Below are positions 38,679 through 52,034 of a DNA stretch of 64,000 nucleotides, piece by piece; within the stretch, counting starts at the first letter, position 1, and every line of letters begins with the position of its first letter. Both the position numbers and the translations under genes were made by a program. Under the pieces are notes generated by a model. The model was not told the DNA's origin and searched no databases. It saw only the letters and a program-made list of their open reading frames with translations. The stretch is from Sphingomonas sp. LHG3406-1 (lineage in GTDB: Bacteria > Pseudomonadota > Alphaproteobacteria > Sphingomonadales > Sphingomonadaceae): NCBI RefSeq assembly GCF_029637485.1, contig NZ_CP069128.1, positions 2,450,001 through 2,514,000 of the forward strand, written 5' to 3'.

Positions 38679-40103
38679 ATGCCCGTTCTCCCCACCGCTC
38701 CCAGCACCATCGCCGAGGAAGCGCGGGCGACCTTCCGGCTGGCGTGGCCGCTGATCCTTTCCAACCTCGCCGCCAATGCCATCACCACCACCGACGTGCT
38801 GATGCTCGGCTGGCTCGGCCCGCGCGAGCTGGCGGCGGCGGCGCTTGCGGTCAATCTCTACAGCCTGCTGCTGTTCACCGGGGTCGGCCTGTCGGTCGCC
38901 ATCTCGCCGATGATCGCCGCCGCGCTCGGCCGGCGGAAGGGCGCGGCGCGGGACAGCCGGCGCAGCTTCCGCATGGGGCTGTGGCTGGTCACCTTCTACG
39001 CCGCCGCGGCGACCCTGCTGCTTTCCTTCGCGGAAGGCATCTTCCTCGCCTTCGGCCAGGACCCGGCGCTCAGCCGCCTTGCCGGCGGCTTCATGGACGT
39101 CCTCCGATGGGCGCTGTGGCCGACCCTGCTCGGCTTCGTCATGCGCAACCTGCTGACCGCCTTCGACCGGGCCTGGGTGCCGCTGGTGGTCGCGCTCGGC
39201 GGAGTGGGGGTCAACGCCTTCCTTAACTACGGCCTGATCTTCGGCCAGTTCGGCCTGCCGGCGCTGGGCATGCAGGGGTCGGCGCTCGCCACCGTCCTTA
39301 CCAACGTCGCCATGCTGGCGGCGCAGGTGACAGCCGTGGTCCGCCTGCCGCGCCTGAGGATGATGCACCTGTTCGCCCGCTGGTGGCGCGCCGACTGGCC
39401 GCGGTTCCGCGAACTGGCGAAGCTCGGCATCCCGATCAGCCTGACCTGGAGCTTCGAGGTCGGGGTCTTTTCCGCCGCCGTCTATCTGATGGGACTGATC
39501 GACACGATCAGCGTCGCCGCCCACGTCATCGCGCTGCAGCTCGCCGCCCTGATGTTCATGGTGCCGCTCGGCCTCAGCCAGGCGGCGACGGTGCGCGTCG
39601 GCTATGGCCACGGCGCCGGCGATCCGCTCTGGGTCGGCCGCGCGGGGCGGGTCGCCATCGTCCTAGCGCTCGGCTTCGCTCTGGCTTCGGCGCTGATCAT
39701 GTGGGTCTTCCCGCGCGAGCTCGCCTCGCTGTTCCTCGACATGTCCAAGCCCGAAAGCGCGGCGGTGCTGGCGCTGGCCGTGCAGTTCCTGCTCATCGCC
39801 GCCGTCTTCCAGCTCGCCGACGGGGCGCAGGTGATCGGCGCCGCCATCCTTCGCGGTCTCCACGACACGCGCGTGCCGATGCTGTTCGCGGCCTTCGGCT
39901 ATTGGGTGGTCGGGATCGGTGCCGGCGCCTGGCTCGCCTTCCGCACCCCGCTCGCCGGGCGCGGGATCTGGATCGGGCTGGCGCTCGGCCTTGCCGTGGT
40001 CAGCGTCCTGATGCTGTGGCGCTGGTCACGGCGCGAGGCGCTCGGCCTCGTCCCCGCTCAATCCTCGACCCAGACCGGCGTCCCCACCGCCGTCACCGCA
40101 TAG
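38679..40103 (+). CDS. MATE family efflux transporter
   Basis: 474 aa, 12 predicted helices. Na+ or H+-driven multidrug exporter. The N-half opens ARATFRLAWPLILSNLAANAITTTDVLMLGWLGPRELAAAALAVNLY, a typical MATE start. The mid-region has FELAKLGIPISLTWSFEVG-type sequence and DTISVAAHVIALQLAALMFMVPLGLSQAATVRVG, the second-half repeat. Its last 46 nt overlap the convergent L,D-transpeptidase gene. Confidence 0.92.
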   Translation: MPVLPTAPSTIAEEARATFRLAWPLILSNLAANAITTTDVLMLGWLGPRELAAAALAVNLYSLLLFTGVGLSVAISPMIAAALGRRKGAARDSRRSFRMGLWLVTFYAAAATLLLSFAEGIFLAFGQDPALSRLAGGFMDVLRWALWPTLLGFVMRNLLTAFDRAWVPLVVALGGVGVNAFLNYGLIFGQFGLPALGMQGSALATVLTNVAMLAAQVTAVVRLPRLRMMHLFARWWRADWPRFRELAKLGIPISLTWSFEVGVFSAAVYLMGLIDTISVAAHVIALQLAALMFMVPLGLSQAATVRVGYGHGAGDPLWVGRAGRVAIVLALGFALASALIMWVFPRELASLFLDMSKPESAAVLALAVQFLLIAAVFQLADGAQVIGAAILRGLHDTRVPMLFAAFGYWVVGIGAGAWLAFRTPLAGRGIWIGLALGLAVVSVLMLWRWSRREALGLVPAQSSTQTGVPTAVTA

Positions 40104-40618
40104 AGCCGCTCGGCGAACTTCATCGGCAGGCGGATGCAGCCGTGGCTGGCGGGGTAGGGCGGGATCTCCCCGCCGTGGAGTGCGACGCCCCACGGGTTCA
40201 TCCGCTGCATGAAGGGCATTGGCGCGTTCGAATAGCGGTTCGACCGATGGAAGCGCTTCTTCTCGAGGATGGGGAAGCGGCCGACCGGGGAATCCTTGCC
40301 GGGCTTGCCGCTCGACACGGTGGTCACCGCCGCCAGTTCGCCGCCCCGATAGAGCCAGGCGCGCTGCCGGCCGAGGTTGACGACCAGCTCCGCCGCACCG
40401 GTCCGCGGCGCTGCCGGATTCCATTTCCACTCGCCGGATTTCAGGGGCAGCGTGCCGCCGAACACCCGCGCTTCCGCCACCGCCGCCCGGTCCGAATGGC
40501 CCATGCTCCACTTGGCCGGTGCGGCGGGCTTGGCGGGGCGCGGGGAAGGGGCGGTGGCGCAGCCCGCGGCAAGGCTCGCCAGAAGCAGGGGAAGGAGAAG
40601 TTTTTGCTGCATGTTCAT
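40058..40618 (-). CDS. L,D-transpeptidase lipoprotein (short YkuD type)
   Basis: 186 aa. Signal NMQQKLLLPLLLASLAAGCATA with lipobox LAAGC, so lipid-anchored. The catalytic YkuD domain has VNLGRQRAWLYRGGELAAVTTVSSGKPGKDSPVGRFPI, NPWGVALHGGE and YPASHGCIRLPM, with catalytic Cys in SHGCIR. Likely tethers or cross-links peptidoglycan. It is the second L,D-transpeptidase in the window and much shorter than the one at 25058. Overlaps the MATE gene by 46 nt at its 3' end. The 138 nt between its start and groES hold the CIRCE element. Confidence 0.9.
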   Translation of the reverse strand: MNMQQKLLLPLLLASLAAGCATAPSPRPAKPAAPAKWSMGHSDRAAVAEARVFGGTLPLKSGEWKWNPAAPRTGAAELVVNLGRQRAWLYRGGELAAVTTVSSGKPGKDSPVGRFPILEKKRFHRSNRYSNAPMPFMQRMNPWGVALHGGEIPPYPASHGCIRLPMKFAERLYAVTAVGTPVWVED

Positions 40619-40689
40619 GACCTTGCGCGGCGATGAATGAACCCGCCATTGACGTTCGGGAGCCTTGGAACCATATGCCCGACGACCGT

Positions 40690-40716
40690 TTGGCACTCTC
40701 CACTTCGGAGTGCCAG
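40690..40716. promoter_or_regulatory. CIRCE element (HrcA operator) of groESL
   Basis: TTGGCACTC, 9-nt spacer TCCACTTCG, GAGTGCCAG. This matches TTAGCACTC-N9-GAGTGCTAA at 15 of 18 arm positions and is itself a near-perfect inverted repeat. It lies 40 nt before the groES start, so HrcA-mediated heat-shock repression is expected. Confidence 0.92.
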
Positions 40717-40756
40717 CGGGACCCATTTTCAACTGAGCAACATGAGGGGCTACCAT

Positions 40757-41044
40757 ATGGCTTTCAGGCCGCTTCACGATCGGGTCCTCGTCCGCAGGAT
40801 CGAGGCCGAAGCAAAGACCGCCGGCGGGATCATCATCCCCGACACGGCGAAGGAAAAGCCGCAGGAAGGTGAAGTCATCTCCGTCGGCACCGGCGCCCGC
40901 AACGACTCGGGCCAGGTCACGCCGCTCGAGGTCAAGGCCGGCGACCGCATCCTGTTCGGCAAGTGGTCGGGCACCGAGGTCAAGGTCGACGGCGAAGACC
41001 TCATCATCATGAAGGAAAGCGACATCCTCGGGATCGTCGGCTGA
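40757..41044 (+). CDS. groES: Co-chaperonin GroES
   Basis: 95 aa. [38 protein letters not shown] includes the mobile loop ([11 protein letters not shown]) that contacts Gro[34 protein letters not shown] is the conserved end. ATG at 40757 matches the family; the longer in-frame opening upstream spans CIRCE and is not coding. First gene of the groESL operon. Confidence 0.97.
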   Translation: MAFRPLHDRVLVRRIEAEAKTAGGIIIPDTAKEKPQEGEVISVGTGARNDSGQVTPLEVKAGDRILFGKWSGTEVKVDGEDLIIMKESDILGIVG

Positions 41045-41101
41045 ACCACTGACGTGCTCCCGCGCAGGCTGGAGCCCAGTGACCTTCTCCTTCCATCATA
41101 A

Positions 41102-42796
<1,695 letters not shown>

Positions 42797-42820
42797 GTCC
42801 CGCCATCCAGCAACCATCAG

Positions 42821-42852
42821 AAGGGGTCGGGCGAAAGCCCGGCCCCTTTTTG
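42821..42852 (+). terminator. Rho-independent terminator of groESL
   Basis: GGGGTCGGGC, GAAA, GCCCGGCCCC then TTTTTG. The stem has one mismatch and a stable GAAA tetraloop, 26 nt after the groEL stop. Confidence 0.93.
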
Positions 42853-42902
42853 CTGGGCCGCTCACCATTCGTTAGCCGCTGTCGATTAATGCTCCGCCCT
42901 TC

Positions 42903-43817
42903 ATGATCGAGGGCATGATGGGTCTCCTGTTCGGTATCTTCTGGCTGTGGGTGGTCATCGCCGGCTTCAAGTCGGTCGGTCGCCGCCTGTGGAGCTTCTT
43001 CTCGGGCAGCGGGCTGAGCAGCGGCTGGAGCGAGGGCTGGAGCAGCGGCGGGGGGCATAGCCGAAGCACGGTCTGGACCACCGACGGCACCGCCCTGTCG
43101 CCGTCGCAGGCGCGCGCCGCCATGCCGGTCAGCAACCAGCCCGCACTCGTTCACGCCCCTTCCGACATCTGGACGCCCGCCGAGCGGCGCGGCTTCGGGC
43201 GCAAGCTCGCCGCGCAGTCGCCGGTCAGCACCGACGCGGTGGTCGCCGACATGGAGCGGGAACTCGCGCGGATGGTGCGCAACGCCGCCGAGGTCGAGAA
43301 GAATGCCGCCGGCTGGCGCGGCGACCTCAAGCGGATCGAAGCGGCGCAGGCCGACTGGCAGGCGCGCGCCGGGCTGGCCGTCGACAAGGGCCGCGACCAG
43401 CTGGCCAAGGCCGCGCTTGCCGAGAAGGCCAAGCTCCAGCCCCGCGCCGATGGCCTCAGAGGCGACATCGCCCGGCTCGAAGAGCTGCTGGCCGGCTACC
43501 GCCGCGACATCATCGCGCTCGAGGCCAAGCTGAGCGAGAGCATCCGCCGGCAGGTGCTCGCCGAAACCCGCCTCGAAAGCGCCGAGGACAGCGTCCGTGC
43601 CCGCGAACTGGTGTTCGGCGAGCGCACCGCCGCCGCCCTGTCGAGCCTCGAACAGGTGGAGCGCAGCGCCGACCTCGTCGAAGGCCAGGCCGAAGCCCTG
43701 ACGCTCGGCGCGCCGGCGCCCGGCCTCGCCGAGGAATTCGCCGCGCTCGAACGGCAGGACGCCCTCGACCGCGAGCTTGCCGCGCTCAAGGCCGAGCGGA
43801 ACCGCCCGACCGCCTGA
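42903..43817 (+). CDS. Membrane-anchored PspA/IM30-like coiled-coil protein
   Basis: 304 aa. An N-terminal helix (MGLLFGIFWLWVVIAGFKSV) is followed by a Gly/Ser-rich linker (SGSGLSSGWSEGWSSGGG). From about residue 115 to the end runs a long charged coiled coil: DKGRDQLAKAALAEKAKLQPRADGLRGDIARLEELLAGYRRDIIALEAKL. The GRDQLAKAALxEK stretch resembles PspA/IM30 proteins, which guard membrane integrity, but those lack a true TM anchor. It could instead be an unrelated coiled-coil protein; the similarity is by eye. Next to groESL, which supports only a stress context. Confidence 0.68.
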   Translation: MIEGMMGLLFGIFWLWVVIAGFKSVGRRLWSFFSGSGLSSGWSEGWSSGGGHSRSTVWTTDGTALSPSQARAAMPVSNQPALVHAPSDIWTPAERRGFGRKLAAQSPVSTDAVVADMERELARMVRNAAEVEKNAAGWRGDLKRIEAAQADWQARAGLAVDKGRDQLAKAALAEKAKLQPRADGLRGDIARLEELLAGYRRDIIALEAKLSESIRRQVLAETRLESAEDSVRARELVFGERTAAALSSLEQVERSADLVEGQAEALTLGAPAPGLAEEFAALERQDALDRELAALKAERNRPTA

Positions 43818-43831
43818 AGCCACCCAAGCAA

Positions 43832-43868
43832 AAGGGGCCGCCCAGTCGCCCGGACGGCCCCTCCTGTT
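43832..43868. terminator. Bidirectional terminator between convergent genes
   Basis: AAAAGGGGCCG ... CGGCCCCTCCTGTT. GGGGCCG (43834-43840) pairs with CGGCCCC (43855-43861). A-rich on one side and T-containing on the other, as expected where the coiled-coil gene and the small lipoprotein gene converge. Confidence 0.75.
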
Positions 43869-43885
43869 ACCCTAAGCGCTGAGGC

Positions 43886-44134
43886 TTAGGCGGCGTTGTC
43901 GGCCGCGTTCTCGATGGCGTCGCCAGCGTTCTCGACGGCATTGCCGGCCGCGTCCAGCGCGTTGTCGGCAGCCGCACCGAGGTTCTCGGTGCCAGTGATG
44001 GCGGCGTTGGTGTCGGCCGCAGCTTCGGTCTCGATGGTGTTCTCGGTCGAGACATTGTTGTCGGGCGCATTGTCCTGGCAAGCGGCCAGACCCAGACCCA
44101 GAACCGCAACGGCGGTCAGTGCAAACTTCTTCAT
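43886..44134 (-). CDS. Small Ala/Asn-rich lipoprotein
   Basis: 82 aa. Signal MKKFALTAVAVLGLGLAACQDN with lipobox LAAC. The mature part is a run of Ala/Asn/Asp/Glu repeats (ALDAAGNAVENAGDAIENAADNAA) that would form an amphipathic helix, similar in look to entericidin-type or colicin-lysis-like small lipoproteins (weak). GGAAA lies 9 nt upstream of the ATG at 44134. The 198-nt region to the next gene contains the sahR operator. Confidence 0.75.
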   Translation of the reverse strand: MKKFALTAVAVLGLGLAACQDNAPDNNVSTENTIETEAAADTNAAITGTENLGAAADNALDAAGNAVENAGDAIENAADNAA

Positions 44135-44303
44135 ATCGGTTTCCATCCCTATGTTTTCAGAGCCTTGTGCCTCAGAGAAGACACCAGGTCCCAAGCGACC
44201 CGCCCATATTTGGGTCAAGCCAGCGGGCGGATTTAGGTGAAGCGTGGCGGCTGCGCAATTCTCATTTGCGACGAACCGTTTTCTTGGCCTCTCGTACTTG
44301 TCC

Positions 44304-44323
44304 ATATAAAGATATCTTTATAT
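44304..44323. promoter_or_regulatory. SahR-type operator, perfect 20-bp palindrome
   Basis: ATATAAAGATATCTTTATAT is a perfect palindrome in otherwise G+C-rich DNA, ending 9 nt before the sahR ATG. It agrees with the A+T-rich ArsR-type motif reported for SahR (memory-based, exact consensus not checked). Predicted autoregulation and control of the whole metF-metH operon. Confidence 0.82.
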
Positions 44324-44332
44324 CGTTAAGTG

Positions 44333-45301
44333 ATGAGCCTTCCCCTGCCGCTTGCCGATCTGTTTCAGGCGCTTGCCGACCCCAGCCGGCTTCGGCTGCT
44401 GGCGCTGCTGCGCGAAATGGAGCTGACCGTCGGCGAGCTCGCGCAGGTGCTCGGCCAGAGCCAGCCGCGGGTCAGCCGCCACCTCAAGATCCTCGCCGAC
44501 GCCCGGCTGATCGAGCGGCGCAAGGAAGGCAGCTGGGTGTTCCTCCAGCTCGGACCCGCCGACCTCGTCGATCCGCTCTTCGCCCTGGTCGAAGCGACCG
44601 GTGACCCGGCGTCGGAGCGCCAGTTCGAGGCCGACCGCGCCCGCCTCGCCGCCGTACGCGCCGACCGGGCCGAGGCGGCCGCCCGCTATTTCGCCGCCCA
44701 TGCCGCCGAGTGGGACCAGATCCGCTCGCTCCACGTCGCCGAAAGCGAGGTCGAGGCCGCCATCCGCGAGGCGCTAGGGCAGGGGCCCATCGGGCATCTG
44801 GTCGACATCGGCACCGGCACCGGCCGGATGATCGAACTGTTCGGCACCACCGCCACCCGCAGCATCGGCATCGACCGCTCGACCGAGATGCTGCGCCTCG
44901 CCCGGGTCAAGCTCGAGGAAGCGGGCGTCCAGGCCGTCTCGCTCCGCCAGGGCGACATGTACGCCCTTCCGCTTCCGGACGCGGAGGCCGACGTCGTCCT
45001 CCTCCACCAGGTGCTCCACTATGCCCACTCGCCCGCGGCGGCGATCGCCGAGGGGGCGCGCCTCCTCCGCCCGGGCGGGCGGCTGCTGATCATCGACTTC
45101 GCTCCCCACGATCGCGAGGAATTGCGGGATTCGGCGCAGCACGCCCGCCTCGGCTTCACCGACGAGGCGGTGGTCGGCTGGCTCGGCGATGCCGGGCTCG
45201 AAGCGCAAGTCGTCCGTCACCTCGAAGGGGGCGAACTCACCGTCACCCTCTGGGCCGGGTCGCGTCCGGCACTCCGCGCCAGCCGCCGGAAGGCCGCATG
45301 A
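44333..45301 (+). CDS. sahR: ArsR-type HTH / methyltransferase-domain regulator (SahR-like)
   Basis: 322 aa. N-terminal ArsR winged helix: ADLFQALADPSRLRLLALLREMELTVGELAQVLGQSQPRVSRHLKILADARLIERRKEGSWVF. The C-terminal SAM-methyltransferase fold has LVDIGTGTGRMIELFG (motif I), IGIDRSTEMLRLARVKL, and LLRPGGRLLIIDFAPHD. This architecture is that of SahR, the S-adenosylhomocysteine-responsive repressor of methionine-cycle genes. It heads an operon with metF and split metH, joined by an ATGA overlap, and has a perfect palindrome just upstream. GTG immediately before the ATG is an alternative start. Confidence 0.88.
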   Translation: MSLPLPLADLFQALADPSRLRLLALLREMELTVGELAQVLGQSQPRVSRHLKILADARLIERRKEGSWVFLQLGPADLVDPLFALVEATGDPASERQFEADRARLAAVRADRAEAAARYFAAHAAEWDQIRSLHVAESEVEAAIREALGQGPIGHLVDIGTGTGRMIELFGTTATRSIGIDRSTEMLRLARVKLEEAGVQAVSLRQGDMYALPLPDAEADVVLLHQVLHYAHSPAAAIAEGARLLRPGGRLLIIDFAPHDREELRDSAQHARLGFTDEAVVGWLGDAGLEAQVVRHLEGGELTVTLWAGSRPALRASRRKAA

Positions 45302-46236
45302 GCGCCCCCGCACCCGCCGTGCCCGTCCCGGCGAACGGCCCCGAGCCCCTGTTCGCCCATGCCCGCGGCGACATTGGCGTCAGCTTCGAATTCTTCCCGC
45401 CCAAGTCGGACGCGATGAACGAGACCCTGTGGCGCTCGATCCAGATGCTGGCGCCGCTCGGCCCGCGCTTCGTCTCGGTCACCTATGGCGCCGGCGGCTC
45501 GACCCGCGAGCGGACCCACCAGACCGTCTCCCGAATCGTGCGCGAGACGAGGCTTCCCGCCGCCGCCCACCTCACCTGCGTCGATGCCAGCCGCGACGAG
45601 ATCGATGCGATCGCCCGCGACTATTGGGATGCCGGCGTGCGCCATATCGTCGCCCTGCGCGGCGATCCGCCCGAAGAGGGCCGCGCCTACGCGCCGCACC
45701 GCGACGGCTATGCCGATGCCGCCGAGCTGGTCGCCGGCCTGCGCAAGGTCGCGCCGTTCGAAATTTCGGTCGCCTGTTATCCCGAGGTCCACCCCGAGGC
45801 CTCCTGTCCCGACAGCGACCTCGACAATCTGAAGCGCAAGATCGACGCCGGCGCGACCCGTGCGATCAGCCAGTTCTTCTTCTCCGCCGACAATTTCTTC
45901 CGCTTCCGCGACCGTGCCGCCGCCGCCGGCATCCAGGCCGAGATCGTTCCCGGCATCCTCCCGGTCAGCAACGTCGCCCAGACCCGCCGCTTCGCCGGCC
46001 AGTGCGGCGCCGCCATTCCGGAGTGGATGGACGCCATGTTCGAAGGCCTCGACTCGCTACCCGCCGCACGCCAGCTGATCGCCGCCACCATCGCCGCCGA
46101 ATTGTGCGGCCAGCTCTATGCCGGCGGGATCCGCCACTTCCACTTCTACACCTTGAACAGGGCCGAACTCGCTTATGCCATCTGTCACCTCCTCGGCGTC
46201 CGCGCGCCCTGCGAAGCCGCCGAGGCGCTGAAGTGA
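45298..46236 (+). CDS. metF: Methylenetetrahydrofolate reductase
   Basis: 312 aa. Reduces 5,10-methylene-THF to 5-methyl-THF, the methyl donor for MetH. SFEFFPPKSDAMNETLW holds the catalytic Glu; FVSVTYGAGGSTRERT, HIVALRGDPPEEG, SVACYPEVHPEA and AISQFFFSADNFFRF are the usual TIM-barrel/FAD motifs. Start ATG overlaps the sahR stop. An N-terminal extension of about 28 residues precedes the barrel. Followed by metH1 through a GTGA overlap. Confidence 0.96.
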   Translation: MSAPAPAVPVPANGPEPLFAHARGDIGVSFEFFPPKSDAMNETLWRSIQMLAPLGPRFVSVTYGAGGSTRERTHQTVSRIVRETRLPAAAHLTCVDASRDEIDAIARDYWDAGVRHIVALRGDPPEEGRAYAPHRDGYADAAELVAGLRKVAPFEISVACYPEVHPEASCPDSDLDNLKRKIDAGATRAISQFFFSADNFFRFRDRAAAAGIQAEIVPGILPVSNVAQTRRFAGQCGAAIPEWMDAMFEGLDSLPAARQLIAATIAAELCGQLYAGGIRHFHFYTLNRAELAYAICHLLGVRAPCEAAEALK

Positions 46237-47275
46237 GCGCCCGCCAGTCCCGCGAGGCCGCCGCCGCCGCCTTCCGCGCCGCCGCCGCCACCCGGATCCT
46301 CGTCAAGGACGGCGCCTTCGGTACCGCCATCCAGGGCGCCGGCCTGACGGAGGCCTGCTATCGCGGCGACCTTGCCCTCAATCATGACCAGAAGGGCAAC
46401 AACGATCTCCTTAACCTGACCCAGCCCAAGCTCGTCCGCGCGATCGCGCAGGGCTATGCCGACGCCGGTGCCGAGGTGCTCGGCACCAACAGCTTCAATG
46501 CCAACCGCATCAGCCAGACCGATTATGGCGCGGAGTCGCTGGTGCGCGACATCAACGTCGCCGCCGCCCGGATCGTCCGCGGGGTCGCCGACGAAGCGGC
46601 CGACAAGGACGGTCGGCAGCGCTTCGTCGCGGGTGCGCTCGGTCCCACCAACAAGACCCTGTCCCTGTCGCCCGACGTCAACGATCCCGCCTATCGCGAG
46701 GTCGACTTCGACCATGTCCGCGAGGTCTATCGCGAGCAGGTCGAGGCCTTGCTCGAAGGCGGCGCCGACTTCATCCTGATCGAGACCGTGTTCGATACGC
46801 TGAACGCCAAGGCCGCGATCCACGCCGCGCTCGGCCTTGCCCCGATCATGATCTCCATGACCCTCACCGACCTGTCCGGCCGCAACCTTTCCGGCCACAC
46901 GGTCGAGGCCTTCTGGGCCAGCGTCCGCCATGCTCGGCCGCTGACGATCGGCCTCAACTGCAGCTTCGGCGCCGCCCAGCTCCGCCCGCACCTCGCGGCG
47001 CTGAGCCGGATGGCCGACACCTTGGTCATGGCCTATCCGAACGCCGGCCTTCCCAACGAGCTGGGTGCCTATGACGAGGCCGCGGAGGAGACTGCCGGTC
47101 AGGTCGCCGAGTGGCTGAAGGACGGACTGGTCAACGTCGTCGGCGGCTGCTGCGGCACTACCCCTGCGCACATCGCCGCCATCGCCAACACGGTTTCCGG
47201 CGGTGCCCCCCGCAACGTCCCGCAAGCCCCCGGCCGCACCATGCTCGCAGGCCTCGAGCCGATGGTGCTGGCCGC

Positions 47276-47279
<4 letters not shown>
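46233..47279 (+). CDS. metH: Methionine synthase, homocysteine-binding part (MetH1)
   Basis: 348 aa. N-terminal Hcy-binding domain of cobalamin-dependent methionine synthase as a separate gene. [14 protein letters not shown] begins the barrel; zinc ligands are Cys in GLNCSFGA and the pair in [16 protein letters not shown] start overlaps metF, and its stop overlaps the start of metH2 (GTGA). The remaining domains are in the next gene. The split after the first domain is known in several alphaproteobacteria. Confidence 0.95.
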
Positions 47280-49915
<2,636 letters not shown>

Positions 49916-49934
49916 CGCGGGCACCCCTGCACCG

Positions 49935-50022
49935 CGTCACCCTGAACTCGTCTCAGGGTCCATGTCGCCAGCCGTGCCCTCAACCCTGTTCCACGATGGA
50001 TGCTGAAACAAGTTCAGCATGA
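49935..50022. repeat. Dispersed repeat with two hairpins (family C)
   Basis: CCCTGA (49940-49945) with TCAGGG (49953-49958), and GCTGAA (50002-50007) with TTCAGC (50013-50018). The opening TCACCCTGAACTCGTCTCAG and closing TTCAGCATGACG belong to a repeat commonly seen between sphingomonad genes (memory-based). It ends 18 nt before the dsbD start. Confidence 0.65.
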
Positions 50023-50039
50023 CGCTAGAGGGGTGGGGA

Positions 50040-52034
50040 ATGCTCCGCCTCCTTGCCCTCCTACTCGCCCTCCTCGCCGCCGCGCCCGCTGCGGCCCAGC
50101 TCGGCACCGGCACCGCGCACATGCGGCCCGAACTGGTCGCCGAAGGCCCAGCCATCCCCGGCCGCGAGGTCGAGCTGGCGTTGCTGATGACCCCCGAGCC
50201 CGGCTGGCACGGCTATTGGGAGAATCCCGGCGACGCCGGCAAGCCGATGACCGTGCAATGGGACCTGCCGGCCGGCGCCTCGGCGGGGCCCCTGCGCTAT
50301 CCGGTCCCGTCCAGGCTCACCATCGCCGGCCTGATGAACCACGTCTTCAAGGGCCCCTATGCCGTGCTCGTCCGGCTCAAGGTGCCCGCGGACGCGCAAG
50401 GTACGCTGCCGGTCCGCGCCAGCCTCGATTATCTCGTCTGCACCGACGAGATATGCGTTCCCGAACGCGGTTCGGTCGCGCTCAACCTGCCGGTGGGGCA
50501 GGGGACCGGCGACCCCCGTTTCGACGACTGGCGTGGCAAGCTCCCCCAGCCGCTCGGCCCCGGCGCCACCTTCGCGGTCAGCGGCGGCCGGCTGCAGGTC
50601 GCCATTCCGCTGCCGGAAAGCGTGGCGGTCGGCGTGCCGCACTTCTTCCCCGTCACCGAGGAGATTGCTCGCTACGCCGAGCCCCAGCGCTTCCGCCGCA
50701 CCGCCGACCGGCTGGTCGCCGACCTGCCCTTGTCCGCCGCGCCGAAGGGCAGCTTCGCCGGGGTCATCGACCTCGGCACCGGCCGCGCCCTTCGCGTCGA
50801 GGCCGCGCCCGGCCCGGTCCCGACCGGCGGCCGGACCATCGGCGGCGGCGAGCCGTGGCGGCTGGCGCTGTTCGCGTTCCTGGGCGCGATGCTCGGCGGG
50901 CTGATCCTCAACCTCATGCCCTGCGTCTTCCCCATCCTGGCCCTGAAGGCGCTGGCGCTGGCGCGGGCGGGGGGCGAGGAGAAGCATGCCCGCGCCGACG
51001 CGCTCGCCTATACGCTCGGCGCCATCGTCGGCACCGGCGCGCTCGGCGCCCTTCTGCTCGGCCTTCGCGCCGGGGGCAGCGCCGCCGGCTGGGCCTTTCA
51101 GCTGCAGGACCCGCGCACCGTGCTGCTGCTGGCGCTGCTCGCGCTGGCGATCACCCTCAACCTGCTTGGGGCGTTCAGGCTGCCGGTGCTGGGCGGCGAC
51201 GCCAACCCGCGCGGCGGCTTCGCGACCGGCGCGCTCGCTGCCTTCGTCGCCACGCCCTGCGCGGGGCCCTTCATGGGCGCCGCCCTCGGCACCGCCCTTC
51301 TGCTGCCTGCGGCCGGGGCCCTGCTGGTCTTTGCCGGCCTCGGCCTCGGCCTCGCCTTGCCCTTCCTCGCGCTCGCCTTCATCCCCGCGCTTCGCCGTCG
51401 CCTGCCGCGGCCCGGCGCCTGGATGATGCGCCTCCAGCGCATCCTTGCCATCCCCATGGCCCTGTCGGTCGCCGCCGCCTTCTGGCTACTGTGGCGGCAG
51501 GGCGGGGAAGGGGTGCTGCTCGCGGGTCTCGCCGCCGCCGCCATCCTCGCTTTGCTGCTGTTCGCGGTCGGCCGCATCCAGGACAAGGGACTGCGCGCCT
51601 GGCCGCTCGGTCTCGCCGCAACCGCCGCAGGTCTGGCGGCCGCCGTGCTCCTTCCGCCCGCCACCCCCGCCGCGGCGCGTCTCGCCGGCGGCGTCGAGGC
51701 CTGGAGCGAAGCCAGGGTCGCCGCGGCCCGCGCCGGGGGCCGTCCCCTGTTCGTCTATTTCACCGCCGACTGGTGCCTCAGCTGCAAGGTCAACGAAGCC
51801 AGCACCATCGACCGCGACAATGTCCGCACGGCGCTAAAGGACGCCGGAGTCGAAATGCTGGTCGCCGACTGGACCAACGCTGACCCGGCCATCACCCGCT
51901 TCCTCGACAGCCGCGGCCGCGCCGCCATCCCGCTCTACCTCTGGTATCCGCCGGGCCGGGGCGAGCCCGAGGAACTGCCCCAGGTCCTCACCCCCGCCAT
52001 GCTGATCGAGCGGGCGGAAGCGATCAGGCGCTAG
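50040..52034 (+). CDS. dsbD: DsbD/ScsB-like thiol:disulfide interchange protein
   Basis: 664 aa. Transfers electrons from cytoplasmic thioredoxin to the periplasm. Signal MLRLLALLLALLAAAPAAAQ; N-terminal DsbD-alpha domain with cysteines in YLVCTDEICVPE; membrane domain with LNLMPCVFPILALKALALA and FVATPCAGPFMGAALG, the two buried Cys; C-terminal thioredoxin domain YFTADWCLSCKVNEAST (C-x-x-C). Start ATG at 50040 with AGAGGGGTGGGG upstream; upstream in-frame residues come from the repeat. 3' end overlaps the amidohydrolase by 4 nt. Confidence 0.92.
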   Translation: MLRLLALLLALLAAAPAAAQLGTGTAHMRPELVAEGPAIPGREVELALLMTPEPGWHGYWENPGDAGKPMTVQWDLPAGASAGPLRYPVPSRLTIAGLMNHVFKGPYAVLVRLKVPADAQGTLPVRASLDYLVCTDEICVPERGSVALNLPVGQGTGDPRFDDWRGKLPQPLGPGATFAVSGGRLQVAIPLPESVAVGVPHFFPVTEEIARYAEPQRFRRTADRLVADLPLSAAPKGSFAGVIDLGTGRALRVEAAPGPVPTGGRTIGGGEPWRLALFAFLGAMLGGLILNLMPCVFPILALKALALARAGGEEKHARADALAYTLGAIVGTGALGALLLGLRAGGSAAGWAFQLQDPRTVLLLALLALAITLNLLGAFRLPVLGGDANPRGGFATGALAAFVATPCAGPFMGAALGTALLLPAAGALLVFAGLGLGLALPFLALAFIPALRRRLPRPGAWMMRLQRILAIPMALSVAAAFWLLWRQGGEGVLLAGLAAAAILALLLFAVGRIQDKGLRAWPLGLAATAAGLAAAVLLPPATPAAARLAGGVEAWSEARVAAARAGGRPLFVYFTADWCLSCKVNEASTIDRDNVRTALKDAGVEMLVADWTNADPAITRFLDSRGRAAIPLYLWYPPGRGEPEELPQVLTPAMLIERAEAIRR

